From: JAUIAI01 sp041396685
Lineage (GTDB): Bacteria; Pseudomonadota; Gammaproteobacteria; Burkholderiales; Burkholderiaceae_E
DNA length: 64,000 bases
Assembly: GCA_041396685.1 (NCBI GenBank)
Contig: JAWKYD010000004.1
Span: 359,712-423,711, forward strand
Reading direction: 5' to 3'
The notes beneath the pieces are model-generated. The model saw only the letters and a list, made by a program, of their open reading frames with translations, was not told the DNA's origin and ran no database searches. Below are positions 1-9,838 of the stretch, in pieces (the stretch's first letter is position 1; each line of letters opens with the position of its first letter). Made by a program: the position numbers and the translations under genes.

Positions 1-927
<927 letters not shown>

Positions 928-976
928 TTGCGACCGGTAATACGACCGCTTGGCAACGGCCCGGCCCGGACACGGC

Positions 977-1207
977 TCAGAAGCGTTCGTAGCCAGGTTT
1001 CTTGTAGATCAGGCTGGGAGACCCGGCGATCTCCGGGTCGTAGACCTTTTCGGTCCATTCGTCGGGATCGACGTCTTCGATCGCGACCGAGATCGAACTT
1101 TCCGAGGCGCCGATCGAGTTCATCACCGCCAGCGCGATGCGGTCAGCAAGGCGCTTCTTGTCTTGCTCACTGCGGCCGGTAAACAACTTCACATTGATAT
1201 GCGGCAT
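977..1207 (-). CDS. 4-oxalocrotonate tautomerase family protein, PptA-like
   Basis: Small tautomerase of 76 residues that would interconvert keto and enol forms of 2-oxo acids, with the N-terminal proline as general base. Pro follows the initiator Met (MPHINVKLF), as the mechanism requires. The spacing, the SSISVAIEDV stretch, a conserved Trp and the KKPGY end resemble E. coli PptA (YdcE) more than the classical XylH type. A GAGGGG ribosome site precedes the ATG. It is the last gene of the minus-strand run that starts with the aldehyde dehydrogenase, 153 bases after the CMD gene. A weaker sigma-54-like site lies in that gap. The family is secure; the substrate is unknown. Confidence 0.88.
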   Translation of the reverse strand: MPHINVKLFTGRSEQDKKRLADRIALAVMNSIGASESSISVAIEDVDPDEWTEKVYDPEIAGSPSLIYKKPGYERF

Positions 1208-1251
1208 GGATCACCCCTCGAACGCGTTGGCTCGGCACACGCACTTGCTGC

Positions 1252-1267
1252 GCACTTTCCATGCCAA
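1252..1267 (-). promoter_or_regulatory. Candidate sigma-54 promoter for the tautomerase gene (weak)
   Basis: On the minus strand the bases read TTGGCATGGAAAGTGC: GG and GC separated by exactly 10 bases, with a good -24 half (TGGCATG) and a weak -12 half (GTGC instead of TTGC). It sits about 45 bases upstream of the tautomerase ATG. It is weaker than the other sigma-54 sites and could be chance. Confidence 0.35.
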
Positions 1268-1360
1268 TGGCCTGTCGAAGGGCTTGTTCGGTACCGCACG
1301 GTCGAACATTGGCGAAGAGGCGGTCGATAACGGTCGCGCTCCGACGACGGGCGTCCGGCG

Positions 1361-1693
1361 TCATCGGCCTCCAGGGTCGACCTTCGACGCCTGATCCGCG
1401 CGAAAGACCGCCAACCCCGCCTTGGCGGAACTGACCCCGCATGGCCAGCCCGCGTAGAACGCGAGTTGAACGACAAGACCGCGCAGCTCGTCGGGTGTCA
1501 CCCCGTTTTCGACCGCTTTGCCCATGTGGAACTCGAGTTCGGCGTTCTTGCCCAGCGCCCCCAGAATGGCGCATGTGACCAGGCAGCGGTCACGCGAGCT
1601 CAGCTCGGGCTGCTTCCAGACGTCCTGGTAGAGAACGTCTTTGCGCAGGCGCGCGAGTTGCGGCACAGCCGCATAATGATCGGGTTCTTGCAT
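1361..1693 (-). CDS. Carboxymuconolactone decarboxylase family protein
   Basis: Protein of 110 residues in the CMD/AhpD-like fold. Seen: ELEFHMGKAVENGVT followed by LAFYAGWP, the usual CMD core. Family members include gamma-carboxymuconolactone decarboxylase (protocatechuate branch) and peroxidase-like proteins. The first in-frame ATG at 1693 was chosen because it gives the normal CMD length; the open frame upstream lies inside the EamA gene in another frame. It lies between the EamA transporter and the tautomerase in a minus-strand run, so a role in aromatic or lactone breakdown fits. Orthology to PcaC itself is not shown. Confidence 0.85.
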   Translation of the reverse strand: MQEPDHYAAVPQLARLRKDVLYQDVWKQPELSSRDRCLVTCAILGALGKNAELEFHMGKAVENGVTPDELRGLVVQLAFYAGWPCGVSSAKAGLAVFRADQASKVDPGGR

Positions 1694-1776
1694 AGCGGGC
1701 TCCTGAGAGAGGCGGCCGGTCGGGCCGCAGTTGGGTGGCGAAGCGCGATGATCGCCCACCGATTCCACGGGGTTGG

Positions 1777-2697
1777 TTACACAGGCTCGACCACCACCGG
1801 CAACGATCGACGCGCGCGCTCCCACCAAAGAATCATGGCTCCGGCGAAGATCACGATCGCGCCGCCGATGAGTGTGTGCAGATCGGGCACATCGCCGAAC
1901 ACGACGAAACCAAGCCCGATCGCGAAGAGCAGCGACGAATACTCGAACGGCGCGGTGGTCGAAACCGGCGCCACCCGCAGCGCCTCCGACATTGCGATCA
2001 GCGAGGCCGAACCCAGCAGGCCGGCGACGGCGAGCAGACCGATCTGCTCCAGCGAGGGAACCACCCAGCCGAAGGGCATCGTCAGGGACAGAAACGCACA
2101 GGCGAGAAAGCTGAACCAGAGCACGATCGTGACCGAGGACTCCGTTCGCACCAGGCGACTGCACAAGATGATGTTGGATGCATAAACGGCTGCCCCGGCA
2201 AGGGCCGCAGCGGCACCCACGAGCTCGGCATGCGACAGGATCGCCGCCGAGCCGCCGAGCATGGTGAGCTTTGGCCACGTGATGATCATCGCCCCCGCGA
2301 AACCGAGCGCTACGGCCGTCCAGCGAAACAGGCCCACCGGCTCGCTCAACAGCACGGCCGACAGCGCGACGACGAACAGCGGCTGGGTGTACTGCAGCGT
2401 CACGGCCTCCGGCAGGGGCAGCGATCTGACGGCCAGGAAGGTCAGCCCCATGGTCAGTAGAGACAGTACCGCGCGGGCGAGATGGCCCTGCGGTTTGCGG
2501 GTGCGCATCGACTGGCGAAGCCGGCCCCGCATGAGCAGATAGACCACGACGGGCAAGGCCGCGAACAGGGAACGAAAGAACATCAGCTCGAACAGCGGCA
2601 GGCCTTGAACCGACTTGATCACCGCGAGCATCAACGTGACCAGTAGCGCGTTCAGCACCTTGTAGGCTATGCCGAGTAGCGGGTGGCTAGCCACCAT
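1777..2697 (-). CDS. DMT-superfamily transporter, EamA family
   Basis: Inner-membrane protein of 306 residues with about ten hydrophobic segments in two repeats, typical of EamA permeases, which export or import small metabolites. Seen: the N-terminal repeat with LPLFELMFFRSLFAALPVVVY, the EAVTLQYTQPLFVVALSAVLL segment after it, and a second repeat ending FAGAMILWWERARR. The ATG lies 70 bases after the HIBADH-family gene, and the CMD gene follows after 83 bases, so it is probably within the aldehyde dehydrogenase operon. The substrate cannot be read from sequence. Confidence 0.9.
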   Translation of the reverse strand: MVASHPLLGIAYKVLNALLVTLMLAVIKSVQGLPLFELMFFRSLFAALPVVVYLLMRGRLRQSMRTRKPQGHLARAVLSLLTMGLTFLAVRSLPLPEAVTLQYTQPLFVVALSAVLLSEPVGLFRWTAVALGFAGAMIITWPKLTMLGGSAAILSHAELVGAAAALAGAAVYASNIILCSRLVRTESSVTIVLWFSFLACAFLSLTMPFGWVVPSLEQIGLLAVAGLLGSASLIAMSEALRVAPVSTTAPFEYSSLLFAIGLGFVVFGDVPDLHTLIGGAIVIFAGAMILWWERARRSLPVVVEPV

Positions 2698-2783
2698 GGC
2701 AAACGACCCACGACGGGGTCCGGTGGTTTCTGGCGATGTGACGAGGCGTCATCGGCGGCGGCAGGAGGCTGTCGACGTGACGA

Positions 2784-3713
2784 CTACGTCCGGCCCACCA
2801 CCTGCTTGAGCTCGTCCGGCGACACCTTGATCGCGGCGATACCGGCCCGCTCCTGCTTCAAAAGCAACGCCGACTGGGCATCACGCCGGCCCCAGCCCCG
2901 GTTCACGGCTTCGGTGAGATCATCGAGCATCGCGTTCGCCAACGGCGCGGGCGCATCGACCATGCGCGCGAGTTCGACACCCAGGCTCACGTCCTTGTGC
3001 AAGAGTTCCAATGCAAAGGTGGGCGGATCGAGATTGTCGACCAGCCAACGCGACTGGACATGATCGAACGCCCGGATTCGGCCCATGGCACCCGAGCGAA
3101 TCGCCTCGTAGAGTTCGAGCGGGTCCATGCCGGCCTTGACGCCCACGGTCATCATTTCGGCCACCGCGTGGTTGATGGTCGCGGACATGGTGTTGTGCAC
3201 GAGCTTGGAGATCGTGCCGGCGCCGATCGCACCCACGTAGCGCGCACGATCGGCCATGTGCCGCAATACCGGCTCGGCCGATTCGAAGACTGCTCGGTCG
3301 CCGCCGATCCAGATCGCCAGCTTTCCACTGGCCGCCCCGGCCGGCCCTCCGCTCACGGGGGCATCGAAGAAGTGCACCCTGATCTCGGCGAGCCGTGCAT
3401 GAATGGCGCGCACGACCGCCAGAGAATTGGTCGAGAGATCGAACCAGACGCACCCCTCGTTGAAGCCCGCCGCCAATCCGTGCGCACCCTGCATGACCGC
3501 TTCGACATCCGCCGGCCGCGGCAGGGAGGTGAAGACGATGTCCGAGGATGCAGCCACCTGCGCTGGTGTTTCCGCCCAGGTGGCGCCCTGCTCCAGCAGG
3601 GGTGCGGCGGACGCCGGACGCAGATCATGCACGACCAGTGGGTTACCCGATCCCAGCAGATTCGCAGCCATGCCGCGCCCCATCAGACCCAAGCCAATGA
3701 AACCGATCTTCAA
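2784..3713 (-). CDS. NAD(P)-dependent 3-hydroxyisobutyrate dehydrogenase family oxidoreductase
   Basis: Beta-hydroxyacid dehydrogenase of 309 residues. Seen: N-terminal Rossmann motif GFIGLGLMG, the substrate-binding DAPVSGGPAGAASG signature, and the catalytic lysine in GTISKLVHN. It would oxidise a 3-hydroxy acid to a semialdehyde, or reduce the semialdehyde (tartronate semialdehyde, methylmalonate semialdehyde or glyoxylate types). The start is TTG; a GGAG ribosome site 8 bases upstream supports it and the next Met would cut the Rossmann fold. The aldehyde dehydrogenase gene ends 59 bases upstream on the same strand, so the two could act in sequence (hydroxy acid to semialdehyde to acid). 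Confidence 0.9.
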   Translation of the reverse strand: MKIGFIGLGLMGRGMAANLLGSGNPLVVHDLRPASAAPLLEQGATWAETPAQVAASSDIVFTSLPRPADVEAVMQGAHGLAAGFNEGCVWFDLSTNSLAVVRAIHARLAEIRVHFFDAPVSGGPAGAASGKLAIWIGGDRAVFESAEPVLRHMADRARYVGAIGAGTISKLVHNTMSATINHAVAEMMTVGVKAGMDPLELYEAIRSGAMGRIRAFDHVQSRWLVDNLDPPTFALELLHKDVSLGVELARMVDAPAPLANAMLDDLTEAVNRGWGRRDAQSALLLKQERAGIAAIKVSPDELKQVVGRT

Positions 3714-3772
3714 GTTCGCCGCTCCGGCAATGACATCAGTTCAAACAGGAACATACGTTCGCCCACCATCGC

Positions 3773-5245
3773 TCAGGCGAAACGCTCGGCCACCGCCCTG
3801 GGAAGGCTGATGGACTTGATCTCGACATAGGGCTCAAAGCCCTCGCGACCGCTTTCGCGGCCCAGGCCGGATTCCTTGACACCGCCAAACGGCGAACGAT
3901 AGCCACGCGGCGCGCCATTGACCTCCAGCGTCCCGGTCTGGATCCGATCGGCCACCGCGATCGCGTGCTCGATGTCCTGGGAGAAGACAGAGCCGCTCAG
4001 CCCGTAGGACGAGTTGTTGGCGATGGCGACCGCGTCGTCTTCGCTCTCATAAGCGATCACCGACAGCACGGGCCCGAAGATCTCTTCCTGCGCCAGGCGT
4101 GAATCCGGATGCACGTCGGTGAACAACGTCGGCTGCACGTACCAGCCCCGGCGCAAGCCGGCCGGCCTGCCCAGCCCGCCCAGGACGCGCGTCGCGCCCT
4201 CGGCCATGCCGACCTCGATATGGCGTTCCACGTTCTCCTGCTGCCGGCGGCTGACCATCGGGCCGATCTCCGTCTTTTCATCCAACGGATCGCCCACCGG
4301 CATGGATCGCATCATCTGGGCTAGCCCCTCGACCACCTCGGCATGATGACGCTTGGAAACCAGCACGCGCGTCTTCAGCGTGCAGATCTGGCCGGAGTTG
4401 CGAAACGCCAGCAGTCGCATCGCCGAAACCGCGGCGCCGATGTCAGCGTCATCCAGGATGATGGCTGCCGATTTGCCGCCCAGCTCCAGCGTGATCGGGC
4501 GCAGCAGCGCGCCACACTTCGCCGCCAGATGACGCCCGGCCTGGGTGGATCCCGTGAAGGTCACCTTGTTCACACCCGGATGAACCGCGAGGTATTCCGC
4601 CTCCGTGCGGTCACAGGTGACGACGTTTACAACGCCGGCCGGGAAATCGGCCTGCTCGATGAACTCGGCCAGCAGCAGGCCGCTCAGTGGTGCCAGCGAC
4701 GCCGGCTTCAAAACCACCGTGCAGCCCGAGATCAATGCCGGCGCCAACTTCTGGATCACGGTCATCATGGGCGCGTTCCAGGGCGTGATCAGCGCCGCCA
4801 CGCCCTTGGGCTGGCGGCGCACCAGCGAGCTTCCAGAGCTCGACTGGCGCAGCTCGCTCCACTTCACCTCGTCGAGACCGATCTCGCAATTCTCGTCCAT
4901 CATGACCAACGGCACGGTGGTCTGGATGGTGCGCGACTGCGTGATCGGGCTGCCCATTTCGGCAGTGATCACCTGGGCCATTTCCTCCTGGCGACGCGCG
5001 AAGACCTCGCGCAGCCTGCGCACGGCCGCCACCCTCTCGGATACGGGCAGTCGCGGCCAGGGGCCGCGGTCGAACGACGCACGGGCGGCCGCTACGGCCG
5101 CATCGATGTCGGCCGCGGTCGCCCGCGGGACTCGCGCCACACACTGCTCGGTCGCCGGTGAGACCACCTCTATCGTTGCGGACGAAGCGGCCGCTCGCCA
5201 TGCACCGCCGATGAAGAACGCGTTTCGATCGTATTGACCGCTCAT
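3773..5245 (-). CDS. NAD(P)-dependent aldehyde dehydrogenase
   Basis: Aldehyde dehydrogenase of 490 residues, the usual length. Seen: NAD-binding ITPWNAP at about 153-159, FTGSTQAGR at 230-238, general base Glu254 in LELGGKS, and catalytic Cys288 in NSGQICTLK. It oxidises an aldehyde to the acid. The ATG at 5245 gives the normal start; an in-frame extension upstream runs through the promoter and is rejected. It is the first gene of a minus-strand run (ALDH, HIBADH-family, EamA, CMD, tautomerase) and has a strong sigma-54 promoter 50 bases upstream, divergent from that of the acyl-CoA synthetase. The substrate is unknown. Confidence 0.95.
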   Translation of the reverse strand: MSGQYDRNAFFIGGAWRAAASSATIEVVSPATEQCVARVPRATAADIDAAVAAARASFDRGPWPRLPVSERVAAVRRLREVFARRQEEMAQVITAEMGSPITQSRTIQTTVPLVMMDENCEIGLDEVKWSELRQSSSGSSLVRRQPKGVAALITPWNAPMMTVIQKLAPALISGCTVVLKPASLAPLSGLLLAEFIEQADFPAGVVNVVTCDRTEAEYLAVHPGVNKVTFTGSTQAGRHLAAKCGALLRPITLELGGKSAAIILDDADIGAAVSAMRLLAFRNSGQICTLKTRVLVSKRHHAEVVEGLAQMMRSMPVGDPLDEKTEIGPMVSRRQQENVERHIEVGMAEGATRVLGGLGRPAGLRRGWYVQPTLFTDVHPDSRLAQEEIFGPVLSVIAYESEDDAVAIANNSSYGLSGSVFSQDIEHAIAVADRIQTGTLEVNGAPRGYRSPFGGVKESGLGRESGREGFEPYVEIKSISLPRAVAERFA

Positions 5246-5294
5246 GGTTCCGAACTCCGTTTCCGAATGCTGACAATCCCTTGCCGTGCAGCGC

Positions 5295-5310
5295 GCAATC
5301 GCCGTGCCAA
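5295..5310 (-). promoter_or_regulatory. Sigma-54 promoter for the aldehyde dehydrogenase operon
   Basis: The minus strand reads TTGGCACGGCGATTGC: a full -24 element TGGCACG, four bases, then TTGC, with GG and GC spaced by exactly 10. It ends about 50 bases before the ATG at 5245. It diverges from a second sigma-54 promoter on the plus strand, with only about 42 bases between the two. Confidence 0.85.
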
Positions 5311-5352
5311 AGTCCGTGAAAGTCGCGCCCCAGGCGGCCCGCCTTGCCTGGT

Positions 5353-5368
5353 TTGGCATGGCGATTGC
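5353..5368 (+). promoter_or_regulatory. Sigma-54 promoter for the acyl-CoA synthetase operon
   Basis: The plus strand reads TTGGCATGGCGATTGC: -24 TGGCATG and -12 TTGC at exact spacing. It lies about 165 bases before the synthetase start at 5533. With the facing site at 5295-5310 it makes a divergent sigma-54 pair that could share one activator site. Confidence 0.82.
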
Positions 5369-5532
5369 GTTCCAACCCGGTAAGGCGGCGCCAACGGAGA
5401 CACCGATGAATTCGGGCCCATCGAATGATTCACCGTCCCCGAAAAGCGCCCGGAACCCATCTGCAAGCCGCGATAGGCGGCGAGGCCGGCGACCGACACG
5501 ATTTGTCGCTGTGCCAACAACGAGCATCAGGA

Positions 5533-7659
5533 ATGAACCGTCAGATCATGGCTCACAGAGACGACGTCGCCCCGCTGGACAAGATTTTTCGTGCGCAAAG
5601 CGTCGCGATCATCGGCGCCTCGCCGAAACCGGGAGCGCGCAATCGCATCGTCAAGATTCTGATCAAGCACGGCTTCGAAGGCCGGATCTATCCGGTTTCG
5701 GCCAGCGCCAGCGAGGTCGAGGGGCACAAGGCCTACAAGCGCCTGGCCGACGTCCCCGAGGTTCCCGACGTCGTCCTGATCATCACGCCCGCGGCCACTG
5801 TCCCCGGCCTGATCGAAGAGTGCGGCGAAAAGGGCGTCAGCTGCGCCATCGTCTATAGCGCGGGTTTCGAGGAGATCGAGTCCGGCAAGGAACTCGCCCG
5901 CCAGCTGAAAGAGACCGCGCGCAAGTACAAGGTGAACGTGCTCGGACCGAATGGCCAGGGGGTCTGGTCGATCAGGGCCAAGACGGTCCTGAACTTCGGC
6001 GCGGCGGCCTTCGAGCTCGACACCCTGCGCCATGCGCCAATCGCGGTGATCAGCCAGAGTGGCGCACTGTCCGGCGCCATCGGCGCGCATCTGCAGCGCA
6101 CGGGTCTGGGCTGCTCGTACATCGTCAGCGTCGGCAACGAGACCTGCATGGACGCACTGGATGCGCTGTCCTGGGTTATCGAGCAGGATGACGTCCGGGT
6201 CGTGCTGCTCTATCTGGAGGGACTCGACAATGCGCACCGCCTGCTGCCGATCGCCGAACGCGCACGCCGCCGCGGTGTGCAGATCGTGACGCTGAAAGCC
6301 GGCCGCTCGGCCTTTGGACAGGAAGCGACTGCCTCGCACACCGGCAAGATCGCATCGCCGCACGCGATCTACCGGGATGTTCTGGAACAGGCCGGTGTGA
6401 TCATGGTCGAAAGCCTCAGCGAAGCGATCGCCGCGTCCGAGGCCTTGTCATTCATGCCGGACCCGCGGATTTCGAGCGACCCGCTTTCGGGGATCGCGGT
6501 AGTCAGCTCCTCAGGTGGCGCCGGCGCGCTCCTCGCCGATCACAGCGACGCCTTCGGCCTGCCGATGTCGACGTTCAGCGACGCGGCTGCGGCGAAGCTC
6601 GAGAACATCCTGCCGGAATTCGCGCGCAAAGCGAATCCGGTCGATCTCACCGGTCAGATCCGCCAGTACCCCAACCTGTTCCGAGACACCCTGGCCGTGC
6701 TCGGCGCCGATCCGCGCACCGAAGCGATCGTGATCCAGTTCGCCTCCAGCGGCATGCGCGATCTGCTCGACAATCGCGACGCGTTCAAGGACGCCGCGCG
6801 CGACACGGGTGCGCCGATCGTGATCACCTTTGCCATGGAGAAGGTGGAGCCGGCGATCAAGCAAGAGTTCATGGATGCCGGCATTCTGATTTCGGAAGAC
6901 CCTCTGAATACGATGCGCGCGCTGCGCTGGCTTTATGACCGCCAGCGCTACCGGGAGCTGACCGTCGCGGACACGGATCGGGTCGCGCCCCGGCGCGCGG
7001 TGCCGGCCGATTGGGACGAGATGATGGCCTTCCTGCAGGACAGCGCGATCACGCCTGCGAAATGGTGCCTGATCATGCCCGGCACGTCGGCCTCGATCGC
7101 CTGCGCCGACCTGAACTTTCCCGTGGTGGTCAAGGTCTTGCCCGACGCGGCCGAACACAAGACCGAACTCGGCCTGGTCAGGCTGCGCGTGCCGACACCC
7201 GAGGCGGTCGATGCCCACGTGGCCGACCTGCGCAGGATATTGGCGAACCCCGATCTCCCGGTGCTCGTACAGGAAATGGTCACCGATGGCGTCGAGGTCG
7301 TGCTCTCGTGCCTGGGCAACACCGACTTCGGTCCGGTGCTTTCCATCGGATCGGGCGGCGTGGCCATCGAGCTCTATCGTGACGTGACCTATCTGGCGCT
7401 GCCGGTCACGCCGGATCAGGTGGAGCGCGCCTTGCGACGGCTGAAGCTCTGGACCGTGCTGCAGGGCTTTCGTGGCGCCCCCAGGGCGGACATCCCGGCC
7501 CTGGTCCGGGCGGCGGTGGCATTCGGAGACACGATCCTGCGCACCCCGGACCTCGCCGAAGCCGAAGTCAACCCGGTGCTGGTGCGACCCGAAGGCCATG
7601 GCGTGGTTGCCGTCGACTTTCTGAGCAAGGCACGCGAGGAATGCGCGAACGCGGCATGA
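5533..7659 (+). CDS. ADP-forming acetate/acyl-CoA synthetase (CoA-binding, ligase and ATP-grasp domains)
   Basis: Single-chain acyl-CoA synthetase of the NDP-forming family, about 708 residues. It makes an acyl-CoA from acid, CoA and ATP. Seen in order: CoA-binding Rossmann domain (SVAIIGASPKPG, residues 23-34), ligase domain with SQSGALS at 174-180, the SHTGKIA loop with the presumed phospho-histidine His269, and a C-terminal ATP-grasp domain (VVVKVLPDAAEHKTELG; LVQEMVTDGVEVV; EAEVNPVLV). The start is ATG 5533 or ATG 5548; neither has a strong ribosome site. The MFS gene follows after 28 bases. A sigma-54 promoter precedes it. The acid substrate is unknown. Confidence 0.92.
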   Translation: MNRQIMAHRDDVAPLDKIFRAQSVAIIGASPKPGARNRIVKILIKHGFEGRIYPVSASASEVEGHKAYKRLADVPEVPDVVLIITPAATVPGLIEECGEKGVSCAIVYSAGFEEIESGKELARQLKETARKYKVNVLGPNGQGVWSIRAKTVLNFGAAAFELDTLRHAPIAVISQSGALSGAIGAHLQRTGLGCSYIVSVGNETCMDALDALSWVIEQDDVRVVLLYLEGLDNAHRLLPIAERARRRGVQIVTLKAGRSAFGQEATASHTGKIASPHAIYRDVLEQAGVIMVESLSEAIAASEALSFMPDPRISSDPLSGIAVVSSSGGAGALLADHSDAFGLPMSTFSDAAAAKLENILPEFARKANPVDLTGQIRQYPNLFRDTLAVLGADPRTEAIVIQFASSGMRDLLDNRDAFKDAARDTGAPIVITFAMEKVEPAIKQEFMDAGILISEDPLNTMRALRWLYDRQRYRELTVADTDRVAPRRAVPADWDEMMAFLQDSAITPAKWCLIMPGTSASIACADLNFPVVVKVLPDAAEHKTELGLVRLRVPTPEAVDAHVADLRRILANPDLPVLVQEMVTDGVEVVLSCLGNTDFGPVLSIGSGGVAIELYRDVTYLALPVTPDQVERALRRLKLWTVLQGFRGAPRADIPALVRAAVAFGDTILRTPDLAEAEVNPVLVRPEGHGVVAVDFLSKAREECANAA

Positions 7660-7687
7660 TTCGTAATCGCTGACGACTGTCGCCCTC

Positions 7688-8884
7688 TTGGCCAGCCTTT
7701 CCAAAGAGCGCCCGGCCGCTGCGCTCGGCTACACGATGGCCGCGCAGGCTGCGATCTCGGTCGCGCAGACCATGCCTGCCGTCCTGGCGCCCGCCATCGC
7801 GCCGGCGCTCGGCATGGCGACGCATCGGCTCGGGCTCTTCATGGGCATCGTCTACGCGTGCGGGATGATCTCGGGCCTGGGGGGCAGCGGCACCATCGCG
7901 CGGCACGGTGCGCTGCGGGTCACGCAGCTGGCGCTCCTGACCATGGCGGCGGGGCTCTTGCTGCTCGCGAGCGGGTCGCTGGTTGGCGCGATCGCGGCCG
8001 CACTCGCGATCGGCACGGCCTACGGACTCATCAACCCCGCGGCGTCGGCCGTTCTCGGCGTGCACGTGCCGCCGAACCGGCGCGGCTTGTTCTTCTCGCT
8101 CAAGCAGACCGGTGTGCCCATCGGCATCGCCATCGCGGGCCTGCTCGGACCATGGCTTTACGGCCGGTTCGGGTGGCCGGGCGCGCTGGGCGGCATCGCG
8201 ATGCTATGCGGTTTGATCGCGCTCGCATTGCAACCAGGCGTCGCGGCCTTCGACGTGCGCGTGCCGACGCCGACCGTGCGGACTGCCTGGTACTTCCCGC
8301 TACGCACCGTCCTCGGCGATGCGGCGTTGAGTCGGCTCGGCATCGTCTCGCTGGTCTACGGCGCGACCCAGGTCGGCCTGGTGTCGTTCATGGTGTCCTA
8401 TCTCGCCGCCACCCATCACTATCCGCTCGCGCTCGCGGCCGGCGTACTGTCGGCCGCGCAGGTCGCGAGTGTGATCGGGCGTCCGTTCTGGGGCTGGGTC
8501 GCCGATCGCTACGTCGCACCGGCGACGCTGTTGGGCCTGCTGGGGATCGCGTCGGCCGTCACCATCGGCGCCTTCGCGCTGATGCCGACCAGCCCGCCCT
8601 ATCCGCTCGCGCTGTGCCTGGCGATCGCCTGCGCGGCGACGGCGATCGCGTGGAACGGCGTGTTCTTCGCCGAACTCGCACATCGCGTGCCGGTGCCACA
8701 GCTCGGCGCGGTCACGGGCGGCATTCAGTTCCTGACCTTCCTGGGCGGCATGAGCGGCCCGCTGCTGGTCGGCACGATCGTCGGCGAAGCAGGACGCTAT
8801 CGTGTGGCGCTGTCGACGACTGCCGCGCTGACGGCACTCGCTGCCCTGGCAATGTTGCTCGACCGGTCGAAGCGCAGGGCCTGA
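7688..8884 (+). CDS. Major facilitator superfamily transporter
   Basis: Membrane protein of 398 residues with about 12 hydrophobic segments, consistent with an MFS permease. The middle loop and the NRRGLFFSLKQTGVPIGIAIAG segment resemble MFS exporters and metabolite carriers. The start is TTG at 7688, since an internal ATG at 7736 would fall inside the first membrane segment; the ATG cannot be excluded. It lies 28 bases after the acyl-CoA synthetase gene, so the pair likely forms one operon for uptake and activation of an acid. The substrate is unknown. Confidence 0.88.
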   Translation: MASLSKERPAAALGYTMAAQAAISVAQTMPAVLAPAIAPALGMATHRLGLFMGIVYACGMISGLGGSGTIARHGALRVTQLALLTMAAGLLLLASGSLVGAIAAALAIGTAYGLINPAASAVLGVHVPPNRRGLFFSLKQTGVPIGIAIAGLLGPWLYGRFGWPGALGGIAMLCGLIALALQPGVAAFDVRVPTPTVRTAWYFPLRTVLGDAALSRLGIVSLVYGATQVGLVSFMVSYLAATHHYPLALAAGVLSAAQVASVIGRPFWGWVADRYVAPATLLGLLGIASAVTIGAFALMPTSPPYPLALCLAIACAATAIAWNGVFFAELAHRVPVPQLGAVTGGIQFLTFLGGMSGPLLVGTIVGEAGRYRVALSTTAALTALAALAMLLDRSKRRA

Positions 8885-9109
8885 GAAAACGCCGGTTCGC
8901 GGACCGCCCGGGCAAAGGCCGTCAGAGCCGAAAAGACGTCGCGGACGCTGCGTGTCGACGCCTGGCCCGCAACCCGCCCCGTTCGTTGCGCCCGTTGGCG
9001 AACCGCCAGCAAGTCGCGAGTGTCGAGGGTCCTATGCTAGTGTCGTGTCGTTCGGATTCGTGCCAATTGCCGGCCTGACACATCAACTTGATAGCGAGGT
9101 CACCTAGAT

Positions 9110-9709
9110 TTGCAAACCTTTAAGAAGGAAGGCAACGGACCGACGCCCGGAGACCCGGTCGGCAGCCCGCGCGCCAACGCCACCACGTCGGCCATCGTTC
9201 GTCATTGGCAGCAAGCCGGCGCCGACGACCGGTTGGCGCATCTCATCCGTGACGCAGCGCGCGGCATGACTCGCTGCCTGCAGTGGCGGTTGGCCGAGCA
9301 TGGCGTGAGCTTTGGCCATTGGATGTTCTTGCGCATCCTGTGGGAGGGCGACGGCTTGAGCCAGCGAGCACTCAGCGAGCAAGCTGGCCTGATGGAAAGC
9401 ACCACGCACAGTGCTTTGGTGCGCATGGAACAGGCAGGCTACATCGAGCGTCGGGGCTTGCCCGGCAACCGCCGTCGAATCCATGTCTTCTTGACCAACA
9501 GCGGCCGAGCACTCGAGAAAAAGCTGGTGCCGCTTGCAGAAGAGGTGAATGCCGAGGCCCTCGGCGGAACATCCGCCCAGGACATTGCAACGACCCGACG
9601 TACGCTACTGAGCATCGTGATTCGACTGGCAGAGGACGAGCAGCGTGCGCTTGCCGCCGGTCGGTCGATTCCAGCGAATCGCGCGCTGGGCAACCAACCG
9701 GAAAGCTGA
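9110..9709 (+). CDS. MarR family transcriptional regulator
   Basis: Winged-helix regulator of 199 residues. Seen: the MarR core with LSQRALSEQAGLMESTTHSALVRMEQAGYIERRG and the wing GNRRRIHVFLTNSGR. The start is TTG at 9110: a GCGAGGT ribosome site lies 9 bases upstream, and the next Met (9268) would remove the first dimer helix. Members often repress aromatic genes until a ligand such as an aromatic acid or its CoA ester binds. It lies 129 bases before the dioxygenase reductase gene. Two copies of an ACTTAG-N4-CTAA operator lie at the reductase and Rieske promoters, so it is the likely regulator of both. Confidence 0.93.
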   Translation: MQTFKKEGNGPTPGDPVGSPRANATTSAIVRHWQQAGADDRLAHLIRDAARGMTRCLQWRLAEHGVSFGHWMFLRILWEGDGLSQRALSEQAGLMESTTHSALVRMEQAGYIERRGLPGNRRRIHVFLTNSGRALEKKLVPLAEEVNAEALGGTSAQDIATTRRTLLSIVIRLAEDEQRALAAGRSIPANRALGNQPES

Positions 9710-9768
9710 GCCGAAACGGGTCGCAGTCCCGTGCGTCTTGCCGGCATACCCCGCACCATACCCCGCAC

Positions 9769-9797
9769 TTGACCAGAAATACTTAGTCGTCTAAACA
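9769..9797 (+). promoter_or_regulatory. Sigma-70-type promoter of the reductase gene
   Basis: A -35 box TTGACC (9769-9774), a spacer of exactly 17 bases, and a -10 box TAAACA (9792-9797), about 40 bases before the reductase ATG. The spacer and -10 box contain the ACTTAG operator. Confidence 0.6.
9781..9796. promoter_or_regulatory. Operator ACTTAG-N4-CTAAAC at the reductase promoter
   Basis: The inverted repeat ACTTAG TCGT CTAAAC lies between the -35 and -10 boxes. It shares half-sites and the 4-base spacer with the perfect repeat at 12098-12113 before the Rieske gene. A repressor here would block polymerase. MarR binding is inferred from proximity. Confidence 0.65.
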
Positions 9798-9838
9798 TGT
9801 GACCCGGGCAAGCTTCGACTGGGTTTGGGTTACGAGCC

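Noticed and set aside
1233..1248. GGCACACGCACTTGC on the plus strand as a sigma-54 promoter
   Set aside because: GG and GC are 11 bases apart instead of 10, and no plus-strand gene follows.
1777..2460. Overlapping plus-strand frames opposite the EamA gene
   Set aside because: Products are Arg/Gln/His-rich with no family match; the minus strand holds a typical membrane protein.
9005..9020. TTGGCGAACCGCCAGC upstream of the MarR gene as a sigma-54 promoter
   Set aside because: Spacing is right, but the -12 half reads CAGC and the -24 half lacks the CAC core; it is better seen as a small GGCG-AAC-CGCC repeat.
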